A stretch of 64,000 bases of DNA from Paradevosia shaoguanensis. GTDB lineage: Bacteria > Pseudomonadota > Alphaproteobacteria > Rhizobiales > Devosiaceae. Position numbers and translations under genes: made by a program. The stretch lies in NCBI RefSeq assembly GCF_016801025.1, contig NZ_CP068983.1, forward strand, positions 1,736,001-1,800,000, written 5' to 3'. Below are positions 52,287 through 61,261 of the stretch, piece after piece; positions within the stretch are counted from its first letter, which is position 1; the number at the start of each line of letters is the position of its first letter. The notes below the pieces were generated by a model that saw only the letters and a program-made list of their open reading frames with translations, ran no database searches and was not told the origin of the DNA.

Positions 52287-53264
52287 ATGCATAAGCTTAT
52301 CGGAGGCCTTCTGGCGGGCGTCATGTCGCTCGCCGCGGTCGGTATGGCGCAAGCGGCCGACCCGGTCACGCTCCAGCTCAAGTGGGTGACGCAGGCGCAG
52401 TTCGCCGGCTATTACGTCGCCAAGGACAAGGGCTTTTACACCGACGAAGGCATCGACATCACCATCAAGCCGGGCGGCCCCGATATCGCCCCCGAGCAGG
52501 TGATCGCCGGCGGCGGCGCCGATGTGATCGTGGACTGGATGGGCGGCGCCCTGGCGGCCCGCGAAAAGGGCGTGCCGCTGGTCAATATCGCCCAGCCCTA
52601 CAAGCGCTCGGGCCTCCTGATGATCTGCCCCAAGGACGGGCCGATCAAGACGGAAGCCGACTTCAAGGGCCATACGCTGGGCGTCTGGTTCTTCGGCAAC
52701 GAATATCCGTTCTACGCCTGGATGAACAAGCTCGGCATCCCGACCGATGGCGGGCCGGACGGCGTCAATGTCTTGAAGCAATCCTTCGACGTGCAGCCGC
52801 TGATCCAGAAGCAGGCCGACTGCATTTCGGTGATGACCTATAACGAGCTCGGCCAGGCGATCGATGCCGGGTTCACCGAAGACAAGCTGGTGATCTTCAA
52901 CTACACGGACCTGGGCAACGACCTGCTCGAGGATGGCCTTTACGCCATGGGCGACAAGCTCGCCGACCCGGCGTTCGATGACAAGATGGTCCGCTTCGTG
53001 CGCGCCTCGCAGAAGGGCTGGCAGTACGCCATCGAACACCCGGAAGAGGCGGCCCAGATCGTCGTCGACAATGACGATTCCGGCGCACAGACCCTGGCCC
53101 ACCAGGAGTACATGATGAAGGAAGTCGCCAAGCTGGTCGATCCGCATGACTTCAAGCTCGACATGGCTGCCTATGATCGCACGGAAAAGGCCCTGCTCGA
53201 CCAGAAGATCATCGCGAACAAGCCGCAGGGCGCTTATACGACCGCAATCACCGACAAGCTCTGA
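52287..53264 (+). CDS. NMT1/ThiY-like ABC substrate-binding protein
   Basis: A 325-residue periplasmic binding protein: signal peptide about 1-23 (MHKLIGGLLAGVMSLAAVGM then AQA), then the NMT1/THI5-like fold with VTLQLKWVTQAQFAGYYVAK near residue 27, KPGGPDIAPEQVIAGGGADV near residue 60 and WFFGNEYPFYAWMNKLGIP near residue 133. This family binds hydroxymethylpyrimidine-type and related ligands. Being last in the pyrimidine operon, it probably binds uracil, thymine or a derivative; that is inference. A strong terminator follows. Confidence 0.9.
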   Translation: MHKLIGGLLAGVMSLAAVGMAQAADPVTLQLKWVTQAQFAGYYVAKDKGFYTDEGIDITIKPGGPDIAPEQVIAGGGADVIVDWMGGALAAREKGVPLVNIAQPYKRSGLLMICPKDGPIKTEADFKGHTLGVWFFGNEYPFYAWMNKLGIPTDGGPDGVNVLKQSFDVQPLIQKQADCISVMTYNELGQAIDAGFTEDKLVIFNYTDLGNDLLEDGLYAMGDKLADPAFDDKMVRFVRASQKGWQYAIEHPEEAAQIVVDNDDSGAQTLAHQEYMMKEVAKLVDPHDFKLDMAAYDRTEKALLDQKIIANKPQGAYTTAITDKL

Positions 53265-53287
53265 GGGGAACTTTAGGTGCAAACGAA

Positions 53288-53320
53288 AGAGGCGGGGCCA
53301 AAACCCCGCCTCTCTTTTTT
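53288..53320. terminator. Terminator of the pyrimidine operon
   Basis: AGAGGCGGGG (53288-53297), loop CCAAAA, CCCCGCCTCT (53304-53313) and then CTTTTTT. It lies 24 nt after the binding-protein stop and 8 nt from the stop of the minus-strand small protein, but the U-run favours plus-strand transcription. Confidence 0.9.
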
Positions 53321-53327
53321 GTGCCGT

Positions 53328-53555
<228 letters not shown>

Positions 53556-53585
53556 TCAACCCGCGAGCGGCCAAGTCGTTGCGCC

Positions 53586-54062
53586 TCAGGGGGTCTTTCT
53601 GAGCATGTCGGCATAAATGCCGGGAACGGAATCGGGGACTTCGAGGGCATCGAGCTTCTTGCGGTAGAAATCCACCGGTCCCGCGCCTCCTATGATGGCA
53701 TATTGATAACCGGCCTCGCGCATGCCCTTGAGCGTAGCGATGAGCAGAGCCTCGCCGATCCCCTGCCCGCGCTCGCCCTCGTCGACGCCTGTCGGGCCGA
53801 AAAAGCCGCGCGCCGTGGCATCGAAACAGGCAAAGCCCAACATGCGGCCGTCACGGATGGCGATGTAGAGCCCGACCGGCTGGTGGCTGAGCGCCACGCT
53901 CGCTTCGGCTACCCAGTGATGGGAGAAATGCTGGCCGATCCACTCGCGAATGATCTCGCCCTCGGGCGCCATGGCGCGGCGGATGGTGATGCCGTTGGCA
54001 GCGACGCGGGCTTCGGTATCGATGGCCGGCAGATTGTAGAGCTTGATGAGCAGATCGGGCAT
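53586..54062 (-). CDS. GNAT family N-acetyltransferase
   Basis: A 158-residue acetyltransferase with the acetyl-CoA motif VDEGERGQGIGEALLIATLK near residue 96 and a C-terminal VDFYRKKLDALEVPDSVPGI. The substrate is unknown. The ATG at 54062 gives a full GNAT domain. It is transcribed away from the Gfo/Idh/MocA gene. Confidence 0.83.
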   Translation of the reverse strand: MPDLLIKLYNLPAIDTEARVAANGITIRRAMAPEGEIIREWIGQHFSHHWVAEASVALSHQPVGLYIAIRDGRMLGFACFDATARGFFGPTGVDEGERGQGIGEALLIATLKGMREAGYQYAIIGGAGPVDFYRKKLDALEVPDSVPGIYADMLRKTP

Positions 54063-54253
54063 GAAGACCTCGGGATGCGCGGAGAGCGGCGCGGCAGGAA
54101 GGATGATGCGGGCCGCCCCATGTTGTTAGCCGAGTGGCACCCGGCCCGCAACGGGAGCCCTGTTCAAGCCGCTACAGCAGCGCTACTGATTGAGGAACGT
54201 ACCGCAATATCGGGTTGGGAGGCTCGTTTCAGGTGGCAGGATCGTCTGGGCGC

Positions 54254-55342
54254 ATGGGTGTAGGGATCATCGGATGCGGCAACATTTCGGGCGCCTATAT
54301 CAAGGCCTCGCGGAACTTTCCGGTGCTCGACATCAGAGCGGTGGCGGATCTTCGGCCGGAAGTGGCGGCAGCGCGGGCGGCCGAACACGGGCTGGTGGCC
54401 AAACCGATCGGTGCCCTGCTCTCAGACCCTTCTATCGATCTCGTCATCAACCTCACCATTCCGCGCGCCCATGTGGAAGTCGGCCTGCGTGCACTGGCAG
54501 CGGGCAAGCACGTCTATTCGGAAAAGCCGCTGGGCATCGCTTTCGCCGAGGGCAAGCGGCTTATCGATGCTGCCGCCGCGGCGGGGCTGCGCGTCGGCTC
54601 GGCGCCCGATACATTCCTCGGCGGCGCGCACCAGACAGCGCGCCAGCTCATCGACAAAGGGGCGATCGGGCAGCCGATCGGAGGCACGGCGTTCTTCATG
54701 TGTCCGGGGCATGAAAGCTGGCACCCGGACCCGACCTTCTATTATGATTTCGGCGGCGGCCCGATGCTTGATATGGGGCCATACTACATCACCGACCTCG
54801 TGAATCTGCTGGGACCGGTGGCTCAGGTGTTGGGCATGACCTCTATGGCGCGTCGGGAACGCACGATCACCAGCGCGCCACGTAAAGGGCAGACGATGCC
54901 GGTGCATGTGCCGACCCATGTTTCGGGATCGCTGCGCTTTGCCAATGGCGCCATCGTGCAGATCGCAATGAGTTTTGACGTTGCCGGGCACAACCATCTG
55001 CCGCTCGAAATCTATGGCACCGAGGCGAGTCTGATCGTACCCGATCCCAATAATTTCGGCGGCGAAGTGAAGCTCAAGCGCCCGGGCAGCGAGTGGGAAG
55101 ACGAAACCGTGGCCCTGCCCTACGCGGATGGCAATTATCGATCGCTCGGCGTGGCCGACATGGCCCATGGCATTCTCGCCGATCGACCGCACCGGGCCAG
55201 CGGCGCGCTGGCGCTGCACGTGCTCGAGGTCATGGAGGCCTTCGACAAATCGTCGCGAACCGGGCAGGTTGTGGAGATGAGCACGACGGTCGAGCGACCT
55301 GCGCCGATTGCGCAATCGCTGGTCAACGGGCGGATCGGCTAG
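54254..55342 (+). CDS. Gfo/Idh/MocA family oxidoreductase
   Basis: An NAD(P)-dependent sugar-type dehydrogenase of 362 residues. The Rossmann loop is MGVGIIGCGNISGAYIKAS; EKPLGIAFAEGKRLIDAA near residue 92 holds the conserved catalytic Lys, and YYDFGGGPMLDMGPYYITDL near residue 165 is the GGG-D-GPY segment with the Asp. The substrate is unknown. GTG 54233, 11 nt after GGAGG, is an alternative start that would add seven residues. selO follows by 13 nt. Confidence 0.87.
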   Translation: MGVGIIGCGNISGAYIKASRNFPVLDIRAVADLRPEVAAARAAEHGLVAKPIGALLSDPSIDLVINLTIPRAHVEVGLRALAAGKHVYSEKPLGIAFAEGKRLIDAAAAAGLRVGSAPDTFLGGAHQTARQLIDKGAIGQPIGGTAFFMCPGHESWHPDPTFYYDFGGGPMLDMGPYYITDLVNLLGPVAQVLGMTSMARRERTITSAPRKGQTMPVHVPTHVSGSLRFANGAIVQIAMSFDVAGHNHLPLEIYGTEASLIVPDPNNFGGEVKLKRPGSEWEDETVALPYADGNYRSLGVADMAHGILADRPHRASGALALHVLEVMEAFDKSSRTGQVVEMSTTVERPAPIAQSLVNGRIG

Positions 55343-55355
55343 GAAGGCTAACGGG

Positions 55356-56771
55356 ATGGAGAAAGCGCGGCCCAGCAAACGACACGCAGAACTGGGCGCC
55401 GAGTTCTACGACCCCGTGGCGGCGGCAATCTTTCCGCAGACCATTCTGCGCTTCCGCAACCAGCGATGGGCCGAACGCGTAGGGTTGGGCGCCCTGGATG
55501 AAGACGAATGGCTCGCTCATTTTGGGCGGTTCCGTCCCCTGCCCGGCAGTTTCGAGGAACCGCTCGCGCTACGCTACCATGGCCACCAGTTCCGCACCTA
55601 CAATCCGGACCTCGGCGACGGGCGCGGCTTCCTCTTTGCGCAATTGCACGACCTCAGGGATGGGCGACTGCTCGACCTCGGCACCAAGGGCAGCGGACGC
55701 ACGCCCTGGTCGCGTGGCGGCGATGGCAAGCTGACGCTCAAGGGTGGGGTTCGCGAGGTTTTGGCCACCGAGATGCTGGAGGCGCTCGGCGTCTACACGT
55801 CCAAGAGCTTTTCGCTGATCGAGACCGGGGAGGCGCTCTATCGGGGCGATGAGCCGTCGCCGACGCGATCGAGCGTCCTGGTGCGGCTGAGCCATTCTCA
55901 TATCCGCATCGGCACCTTCCAGCGCCTGGCGTTTCTTGAGGATTTCGACAGCCTTGGGCGGCTCATCGACTATTGCGTGGCGGTCTACATGCCCGGATGC
56001 GATGCCCCGGACATGGCGCAGAAGACGGCCAACGTCCTGGAGCGCGTCGCGCGGAACGGGGCGCGGCTGGCAGCACAGTGGACGGCAGCGGGGTTCGTCC
56101 ACGGCGTGCTCAACTCGGACAATATCAACATTACCGGGGAGAGTTTCGACTACGGGCCGTGGCGGTTCCTGCCGACATACGACCCGCATTTCACGGCAGC
56201 CTATTTCGATGAGACCGGACTTTATGCCTTCGGGAACCAACCCGACGCGGTGGCCTGGAACGCGACCCGCCTAGCCGAGTGTCTTGTGCCGCTTTCGAGC
56301 ATCGAATTGCTGGAGCCGGCGCTCAATGCGTTCTGGCCCGAATTCAGGCTGCAATTGGCGGCAGCCCTACTGCGACGGCTGGGGCTGAAATCGGCAGGCG
56401 AGGAGCGGGACACCAGCTTTGCCGGGGCGCTGTTTCCCTATCTGGCCGAGAGCAAGGCGCCATATGAGCAGTTCTTCTTCGACTGGCGGGGCGGAGCGCT
56501 TAGCGTGGAGCGTGCGGCACGCAGCCCTTCGGCAGAGATTTATGCTCGTGAGGATTTCCGGTTGATTGCGGATCTGATGGAGGGCTTCGAGCCGGGTGCC
56601 AATGCCAACCTTGCTCATTCGTATTTTGCGCGGGAAAGCCCCCGCACGATGCTGATCGAGGACGTGGAGGCGATCTGGACGCCGATCGCAGAGGCGGACG
56701 ACTGGAGCCAGTTTGAGGAGACGCTGGAGGAGATTGCCGAGATGCGCGAGGCTTATGCCGGGGACCAGTGA
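55356..56771 (+). CDS. selO: Protein adenylyltransferase SelO (YdiU family)
   Basis: A pseudokinase-fold AMPylase that transfers AMP to protein hydroxyls, linked to redox stress. The 471-residue protein has LALRYHGHQFRTYNPDLGDG near residue 69, LLDLGTKGSGRTPWSRGGDG near residue 107, RTSSVLVRLSHSHIRIGTFQ-like region near residue 170, and the active-site HGVLNSDNINITGESFDYGP near residue 250 with the metal-binding Asn and Asp. It lacks a C-terminal Cys/Sec, as bacterial forms often do. ATG 55356 is preferred over an upstream start at 55308. Confidence 0.93.
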   Translation: MEKARPSKRHAELGAEFYDPVAAAIFPQTILRFRNQRWAERVGLGALDEDEWLAHFGRFRPLPGSFEEPLALRYHGHQFRTYNPDLGDGRGFLFAQLHDLRDGRLLDLGTKGSGRTPWSRGGDGKLTLKGGVREVLATEMLEALGVYTSKSFSLIETGEALYRGDEPSPTRSSVLVRLSHSHIRIGTFQRLAFLEDFDSLGRLIDYCVAVYMPGCDAPDMAQKTANVLERVARNGARLAAQWTAAGFVHGVLNSDNINITGESFDYGPWRFLPTYDPHFTAAYFDETGLYAFGNQPDAVAWNATRLAECLVPLSSIELLEPALNAFWPEFRLQLAAALLRRLGLKSAGEERDTSFAGALFPYLAESKAPYEQFFFDWRGGALSVERAARSPSAEIYAREDFRLIADLMEGFEPGANANLAHSYFARESPRTMLIEDVEAIWTPIAEADDWSQFEETLEEIAEMREAYAGDQ

Positions 56772-56812
56772 ACGAAGAGGAGCGGCACCTGAGGTACCGC
56801 TCCAAACTGCCG

Positions 56813-57559
56813 CTACTTACCGGCAACCCAATCAACGATGCCCTGCCAGAGCGGAGCGTATCCGTCCCATTCGACAAAGGGCGGCGGTGCCCAGTGGGGA
56901 CCGCAATCGCTGGTGAAGGCGGCGGTGCGACCCTGGCCGTGGGTGCCGGTGACGAGGAGCGGATCGGCACCAATTGTGGCAACGACATTGCCGCCGTCCT
57001 TGGGTGCCACGCGATTGTAGCCAAGGAGATCGGGCCAGTCTCCGTTGACATTGGCAACGGTATCGTGGCTCAAGGCAACCTTTGGCGTGACACCCTGCGG
57101 GGTTTCGACGCGGTCATCGAACCGGCTGAGGGTGACAGGCAGGATTTCCTCGATGGCGGTGCCGGCATATTGGCCCTTGGCGTCGATGCCCTGGAAAGTG
57201 AGATACCCGCCAACCATCACGAAACCGCCGCCGCGCGCGACATAATCACGAACGGCATCGAGGCGGTTTGGCAGCACCTTCGATTTGGTGAAGGTATCGG
57301 GGTGCAGGAGGAGCGTATTGGCGCCGATGTCCGAAAGGATCACGGCATCGTAGACGGCCAGTTCCTCGGCGGTGTGCGGAAATTCGCGGGCGGCCACATG
57401 CGAGGGCTGGAAATCGACCGTCCAGCCGCCCGCTTCGAGCGCGGCCTTGAGCCACTTCACGCCTTCGGAATATTCGGTGGTGGTGAAGCTGTCAAAGCCC
57501 TTCTGGTGGATGGAGTGAACCGTCCAGGATTCGCCGGCGATCAATACGCGCTTGGTCAT
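56813..57559 (-). CDS. Glutamine-amidotransferase-like protein (STM3548/ThuA-like)
   Basis: A 248-residue protein of the class I GATase-like fold similar to the STM3548 family: MTKRVLIAGESWTVHSIHQK at the start, AVYDAVILSDIGANTLLLHP near residue 68, YVARGGGFVMVGGYLTFQGI near residue 106 and LLVTGTHGQGRTAAFTSDCG near residue 200. No nucleophilic Cys is at the usual elbow, so it may not be a true amidotransferase. It follows lacI by 7 nt and is the last gene of the minus-strand nucleoside operon. Confidence 0.8.
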   Translation of the reverse strand: MTKRVLIAGESWTVHSIHQKGFDSFTTTEYSEGVKWLKAALEAGGWTVDFQPSHVAAREFPHTAEELAVYDAVILSDIGANTLLLHPDTFTKSKVLPNRLDAVRDYVARGGGFVMVGGYLTFQGIDAKGQYAGTAIEEILPVTLSRFDDRVETPQGVTPKVALSHDTVANVNGDWPDLLGYNRVAPKDGGNVVATIGADPLLVTGTHGQGRTAAFTSDCGPHWAPPPFVEWDGYAPLWQGIVDWVAGK

Positions 57560-57566
57560 GAAATGC

Positions 57567-58571
57567 TTAGTCCTTGGGGGGCGGGGCCACGGAATCGCGG
57601 ATCACCAGTTCCACCGGCAACCGCGTCATCTGCGCGACCTCACGCTTGTTGAGAAGAGCCAGCAGGGTCTGGAACCCCAGGCGCCCCATGGCGGCGATCG
57701 GCTGGCGGATCGTCGTCAGCGCCGGGCTCGTGAGCTCGGCAAAGGGCATGTCGTCGAAACCGACGATGGAAAGGTCTTTGGGGGCCGTCAGCCCCAACTC
57801 GCGCAAAGCCGAAAGGATGCCGATGGCGTTGTAGTCGCTTTGGGCGAAGATCGCCGTCGGCCGGTCGGAGCGGCGGCAGAGTTTCAGCGCGGCGGCGTGG
57901 CCGAATTCGCGGGTATAGTCGCCCAGCAGCACATCGTCGGGAGCCAGGGACAGACCGGCCTCAACTAGCGCCCTTTCGAAGCCGGCACGGCGCTCGTTGA
58001 CCGAGAACAGGCCGTCCGGGCCGCCGATGAGGCCGATGCGGGTATGGCCCATCTCTATGAGGTGCTTTCCGGCGAGATAGCCGCCCAGCGCATTGTCGAC
58101 ATGGATGCGCGGCACGTCGACGCCCGGAATGTCCTCGTCGATGAGCACCACGTTTTCGTGGCCGGCAAGGAGCCGCGCCAGGGTGCCGTCATCGGGGGCG
58201 TTGGTCATCATGATGAGGCCGTCCACATGGCGGTCGGCCAGGCGATTGAGCGCGGCGATCTCGCGCTCGCGCCGGCCATGGGTGGACGACATGAAGACGG
58301 CGTAGCCGTGGCTTTCGGCCTCGTCCTCGACGGCGGCCGCCAGTTCGGCGAAGAAGGGATTGCCGATTTCCGGGGCAACGAGGCCGATGGCCTCGGTCTT
58401 GCCGGTGGAAAGGCGCTTGGCGAGCAGGTTCGGCCGGTAATCGAGCTTGGCGATCGCGGCGTCGATGCGGGCGGCCGTGGCCGCCGGCAATTCGATACGG
58501 TTGTTGAGATAGCGCGAAACGGTGGTCGGCGACACGCCGGCATCTTCAGCTACATCGTGAATCGTGGCCAT
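57567..58571 (-). CDS. LacI family regulator of the nucleoside/purine cluster
   Basis: A 334-residue repressor. HTH: ATIHDVAEDAGVSPTTVSRY then LNNRIELPAATAARID (2-36); hinge around RPNLLAKRLSTGKT; ligand domain with IGLVAPEIGNPFFAELAAAV, VVLIDEDIPGVDVPRIHVDN and VVGFDDMPFAEL-type segments. A LacI-type operator (58618-58631) lies 46 nt upstream and its near-identical partner is at 62362-62375. The ligand is probably a purine base or nucleoside, inferred from the genes around. Confidence 0.9.
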   Translation of the reverse strand: MATIHDVAEDAGVSPTTVSRYLNNRIELPAATAARIDAAIAKLDYRPNLLAKRLSTGKTEAIGLVAPEIGNPFFAELAAAVEDEAESHGYAVFMSSTHGRREREIAALNRLADRHVDGLIMMTNAPDDGTLARLLAGHENVVLIDEDIPGVDVPRIHVDNALGGYLAGKHLIEMGHTRIGLIGGPDGLFSVNERRAGFERALVEAGLSLAPDDVLLGDYTREFGHAAALKLCRRSDRPTAIFAQSDYNAIGILSALRELGLTAPKDLSIVGFDDMPFAELTSPALTTIRQPIAAMGRLGFQTLLALLNKREVAQMTRLPVELVIRDSVAPPPKD

Positions 58572-58617
58572 CAGGCTCCCCTCAGCCGTAGAAGCGATAG
58601 ATCACCGAAACTGTTTA

Positions 58618-58631
58618 GTAAAGCGGTTTAG
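58618..58631. promoter_or_regulatory. LacI-type operator before lacI
   Basis: GTAAAGCGGTTTAG, identical at 12 of 14 bases to the perfect palindrome GTAAACCGGTTTAC at 62362-62375. It lies 47-60 nt upstream of the LacI start and 22 nt after the adenine deaminase stop, so it would autoregulate lacI. Confidence 0.7.
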
Positions 58632-58652
58632 TAGGTCAGTTTTTGCGTAATC

Positions 58653-60521
58653 TCACCAAACGATGGGATGGGTCGCCCCGGTCTGCACGTTGACGAAACC
58701 TTCGGGCGCCAAAGGCGAGGGCGCCACCAGCACCCAGCGCCACGGCGCGCAGGTGAGGGTGGCGAAAGCCAGCCGTTCCGGGAAACCCGGCCACCAGCGC
58801 GGCGAGAAGGTGGGCTCGTACATCCACTCGACCTTTTCACCCTCGGCGTAAAGGTGCTTCATCTCGGCGTCGAGCGCTTCGGGCGGACGGGCGGTCATGA
58901 GACCGCCGACCTCGTAGCCGACCGTCGCCACCACTTCCCCCGAGCGCACCAGCGCCCAGCCGCCCTGGCTTTGACGCAGAGCATTGACGGCCTTGGCCAT
59001 GGCGGCGTCGGACGAGCCGACGACCCAGATATTGTGCTTGTCGTGGCCCATCGAGCAGGCGAGGGCGGTGTCTGGCGTTTTCGGCCCCGTGCCCAGCCAG
59101 AACATCCTTGCGACTTTGCCTTCGCCCGAGAAGCGGTCGACGATGGCGAACTTGGTGACGTTGCGGGCTTCATCCCGCTGCACCTCTCCGTCGCGGACCG
59201 GGAGGTCCATTGTGATGAATTCATCCGACCAGTGAAAGGGGCGCAGCAGCGCCGCCCGCATGGTCTGGCGGCCGGCTTCGGCGGGGATGGCGAAGTCGGC
59301 GGCCGTCAGCTCGCGCTTGATGTTGACAGTGTTCGTCGCCCAGGTCGGCCAATCGATCCGGGGAATCGGCGCGGTGTATTTGCGGCCTTCCGAAACCGGG
59401 CCGCCATCGGCCCAGACCTTTGCGATTTCGAGCTTTTCGACGTCCGACAGCAAAACTATGTCGGCATAGCGTCCCGGCGCAATCGAGCCTACCCAGGGGG
59501 TGAGGCGCATGTGGCGGGCCGGGTTGATGGTGACGAGCTGGATGGCGATTTCGGGCGCGAGGCCATTCTCGATGGCCGTACGGACATTGTGATCGGTGGC
59601 GCCCAGCCTCATCGTATCCGAGCAAGAGCGGTCGTCGGTGCAGAGCGCGAATTGCGACCAATCCACCTGGCCGTCGGCGAGGAGGCCCTTGACGATATCG
59701 GGCAGGGAATGCGGGCGCAGTTCCATGAAAAGGCCGCGGCGCAGTTTTTCGCGCACCTCTTCGGGGGTCCAGGCTTCGTGATCGGACGAGAGGCCGGCGC
59801 CGGCAAAGGCGTTGATCTCGGGCAGTTCCTTGAGGCCCGCCGCATGGCCTTCGACGACGCCGCGCTGCTCGAAGGTGGCGCGGATCATGCCCCAGAGGCG
59901 TTCATAGGAGGGGTTTTCCTGGTTCCAGACCGCGGGCCAATCCATGACCTCGTCGAGCCCGGCCACCATCAGCGACTGCGCCAGGAATTTCTGCTGCTCG
60001 TCATAGCCGAAATGGCCGCCGCCCCATTCATAGGCGGTGGGGGGCACGGCCGAGCCGGGGAGCGGAAAAATCTTGTTGGGGCTGCCGGCAAGGCGGGCTT
60101 TCAGCCAGAATTCGAGATTGTGCGGCCCGTCGACATTGGAGAATTCGTGGCTGGCTTCGCAGGTCCATGTGCAGCCGAAGGGCAGGACCAAAGCCGCCTC
60201 ATATTCTGGCGTCAGGTGCGAGCTTTCGATGTGCTTGTGAATCTCGCCGAAGCCGGGGACGGCGGCGAGGTCGGGTTCGTGGACGCGCTCGCCGGTGATT
60301 TCGCCCTTATAGGCGCCGGCCGGCCCGACCCAGGCGACGCGGCGGCCGCGAATGACGATTTCCTGGTCTTCGTGCCAGCGGCGGCCATGGACGTCGAGCA
60401 GGCGCCCGACGCGCAGCGACTTGTCGGCCGGGCGCTTGCCCAGAGCCACCAGCGCCAGGTCCTGGCGGATGGCGACTTCATCGGCGCCGTTGATGAGGAG
60501 ATCGTCGGGGAGGGTGGTCAT
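58653..60521 (-). CDS. ade: Adenine deaminase
   Basis: Deaminates adenine to hypoxanthine. The 622-residue amidohydrolase has RLLDVHGRRWHEDQEIVIRG near residue 42, the metal His pair in PGFGEIHKHIESSHLTPEYE near residue 92, GCTWTCEASHEFSNVDGPHN near residue 118, DDRSCSDTMRLGATDHNVRT near residue 295 and the C-terminal Ade domain ending in GATHPIVW. The usual DGHVHIES motif reads GEIHKHIES here, as in the divergent Ade2-like branch. Start ATG 60521, 2 nt after the creatininase-family stop; a TTG at 60527 is less likely. Confidence 0.9.
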   Translation of the reverse strand: MTTLPDDLLINGADEVAIRQDLALVALGKRPADKSLRVGRLLDVHGRRWHEDQEIVIRGRRVAWVGPAGAYKGEITGERVHEPDLAAVPGFGEIHKHIESSHLTPEYEAALVLPFGCTWTCEASHEFSNVDGPHNLEFWLKARLAGSPNKIFPLPGSAVPPTAYEWGGGHFGYDEQQKFLAQSLMVAGLDEVMDWPAVWNQENPSYERLWGMIRATFEQRGVVEGHAAGLKELPEINAFAGAGLSSDHEAWTPEEVREKLRRGLFMELRPHSLPDIVKGLLADGQVDWSQFALCTDDRSCSDTMRLGATDHNVRTAIENGLAPEIAIQLVTINPARHMRLTPWVGSIAPGRYADIVLLSDVEKLEIAKVWADGGPVSEGRKYTAPIPRIDWPTWATNTVNIKRELTAADFAIPAEAGRQTMRAALLRPFHWSDEFITMDLPVRDGEVQRDEARNVTKFAIVDRFSGEGKVARMFWLGTGPKTPDTALACSMGHDKHNIWVVGSSDAAMAKAVNALRQSQGGWALVRSGEVVATVGYEVGGLMTARPPEALDAEMKHLYAEGEKVEWMYEPTFSPRWWPGFPERLAFATLTCAPWRWVLVAPSPLAPEGFVNVQTGATHPIVW

Positions 60522-60523
60522 GG

Positions 60524-61261
60524 TCAAAGTCCCAGGGAGTGGCGGGTTTTCCAGATCGCGGCGAGGCGCAGGCTTTCCGCGACGATCTTTCCGATCAGGG
60601 CCTCGCCCTTTTCGGCGCTGGCCGGGCGCGGGTCGCCAAAGACGCCCGAGCGGTTGAAGGTGGAAAGCTGCATGGGCTCGAGCCCAAAAGTCTCGGGGAA
60701 GGCCGGATATTCCGGTGCGGCCTTGTCCATGGCGACGGTCTCGGCGGCCAGAGCCAGCATCATCGAGGTTTCGACCTCGTCGGCGTGGTAGAAATGATTG
60801 CCGGCCGGCTCGCTGGTGCAGATCTCGCCGGCAAAGACGTCCAGTTTCGGATAGTCGAGATGGAGGACGGGGAGGCCTAGCTCCACCAGCGTGCGGGCGG
60901 CCAGGGCAATGGGTTCGCGGTTGCCGAAATGGCCGTTGATGGTGACGAGCCCCTTGACCCCGATACGATGGAGGCCGCGGCCGATATCTTCCACCACCGC
61001 GCGCAGGGTCGTGGGCGAGAGCGAGAGGGTGCCGGTAAAGCCTTCATTGTTCCAGGCGTCGCCATAGGCGATCGCGGGCAGCAGCAGGGCATCCAGCCCC
61101 ATGGCGACGCGGCGCGCCACGCCGGCGGCGAGCACGGTATCGGTCAGCAGCGGCAGGTGGGCGCCATGCTGCTCGACGGCGCCGACGGCCAGCACGGCGA
61201 GGACGCCGCGCTCGGCAGCGGCTTTGACATCCACCCAACTGGCCTTGGCGACATCGAGCAT
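60524..61261 (-). CDS. Creatininase-family amidohydrolase
   Basis: A 245-residue member of the creatininase/ArfB/MftE family: VLAVGAVEQHGAHLPLLTDT near residue 26 (Glu and His metal ligands, Asp), AIAYGDAWNNEGFTGTLSLS near residue 62, LVTINGHFGNREPIALAARTL near residue 105 in the usual NGHGGN position, and HADEVETSMMLAL near residue 160. Enzymes of this family hydrolyse creatinine or deformylate open-ring purine intermediates. Its place in a nucleoside operon points to a ring-opened or amide nucleobase derivative as substrate, an inference. ATG 61261 overlaps the cdd stop. Confidence 0.88.
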   Translation of the reverse strand: MLDVAKASWVDVKAAAERGVLAVLAVGAVEQHGAHLPLLTDTVLAAGVARRVAMGLDALLLPAIAYGDAWNNEGFTGTLSLSPTTLRAVVEDIGRGLHRIGVKGLVTINGHFGNREPIALAARTLVELGLPVLHLDYPKLDVFAGEICTSEPAGNHFYHADEVETSMMLALAAETVAMDKAAPEYPAFPETFGLEPMQLSTFNRSGVFGDPRPASAEKGEALIGKIVAESLRLAAIWKTRHSLGL

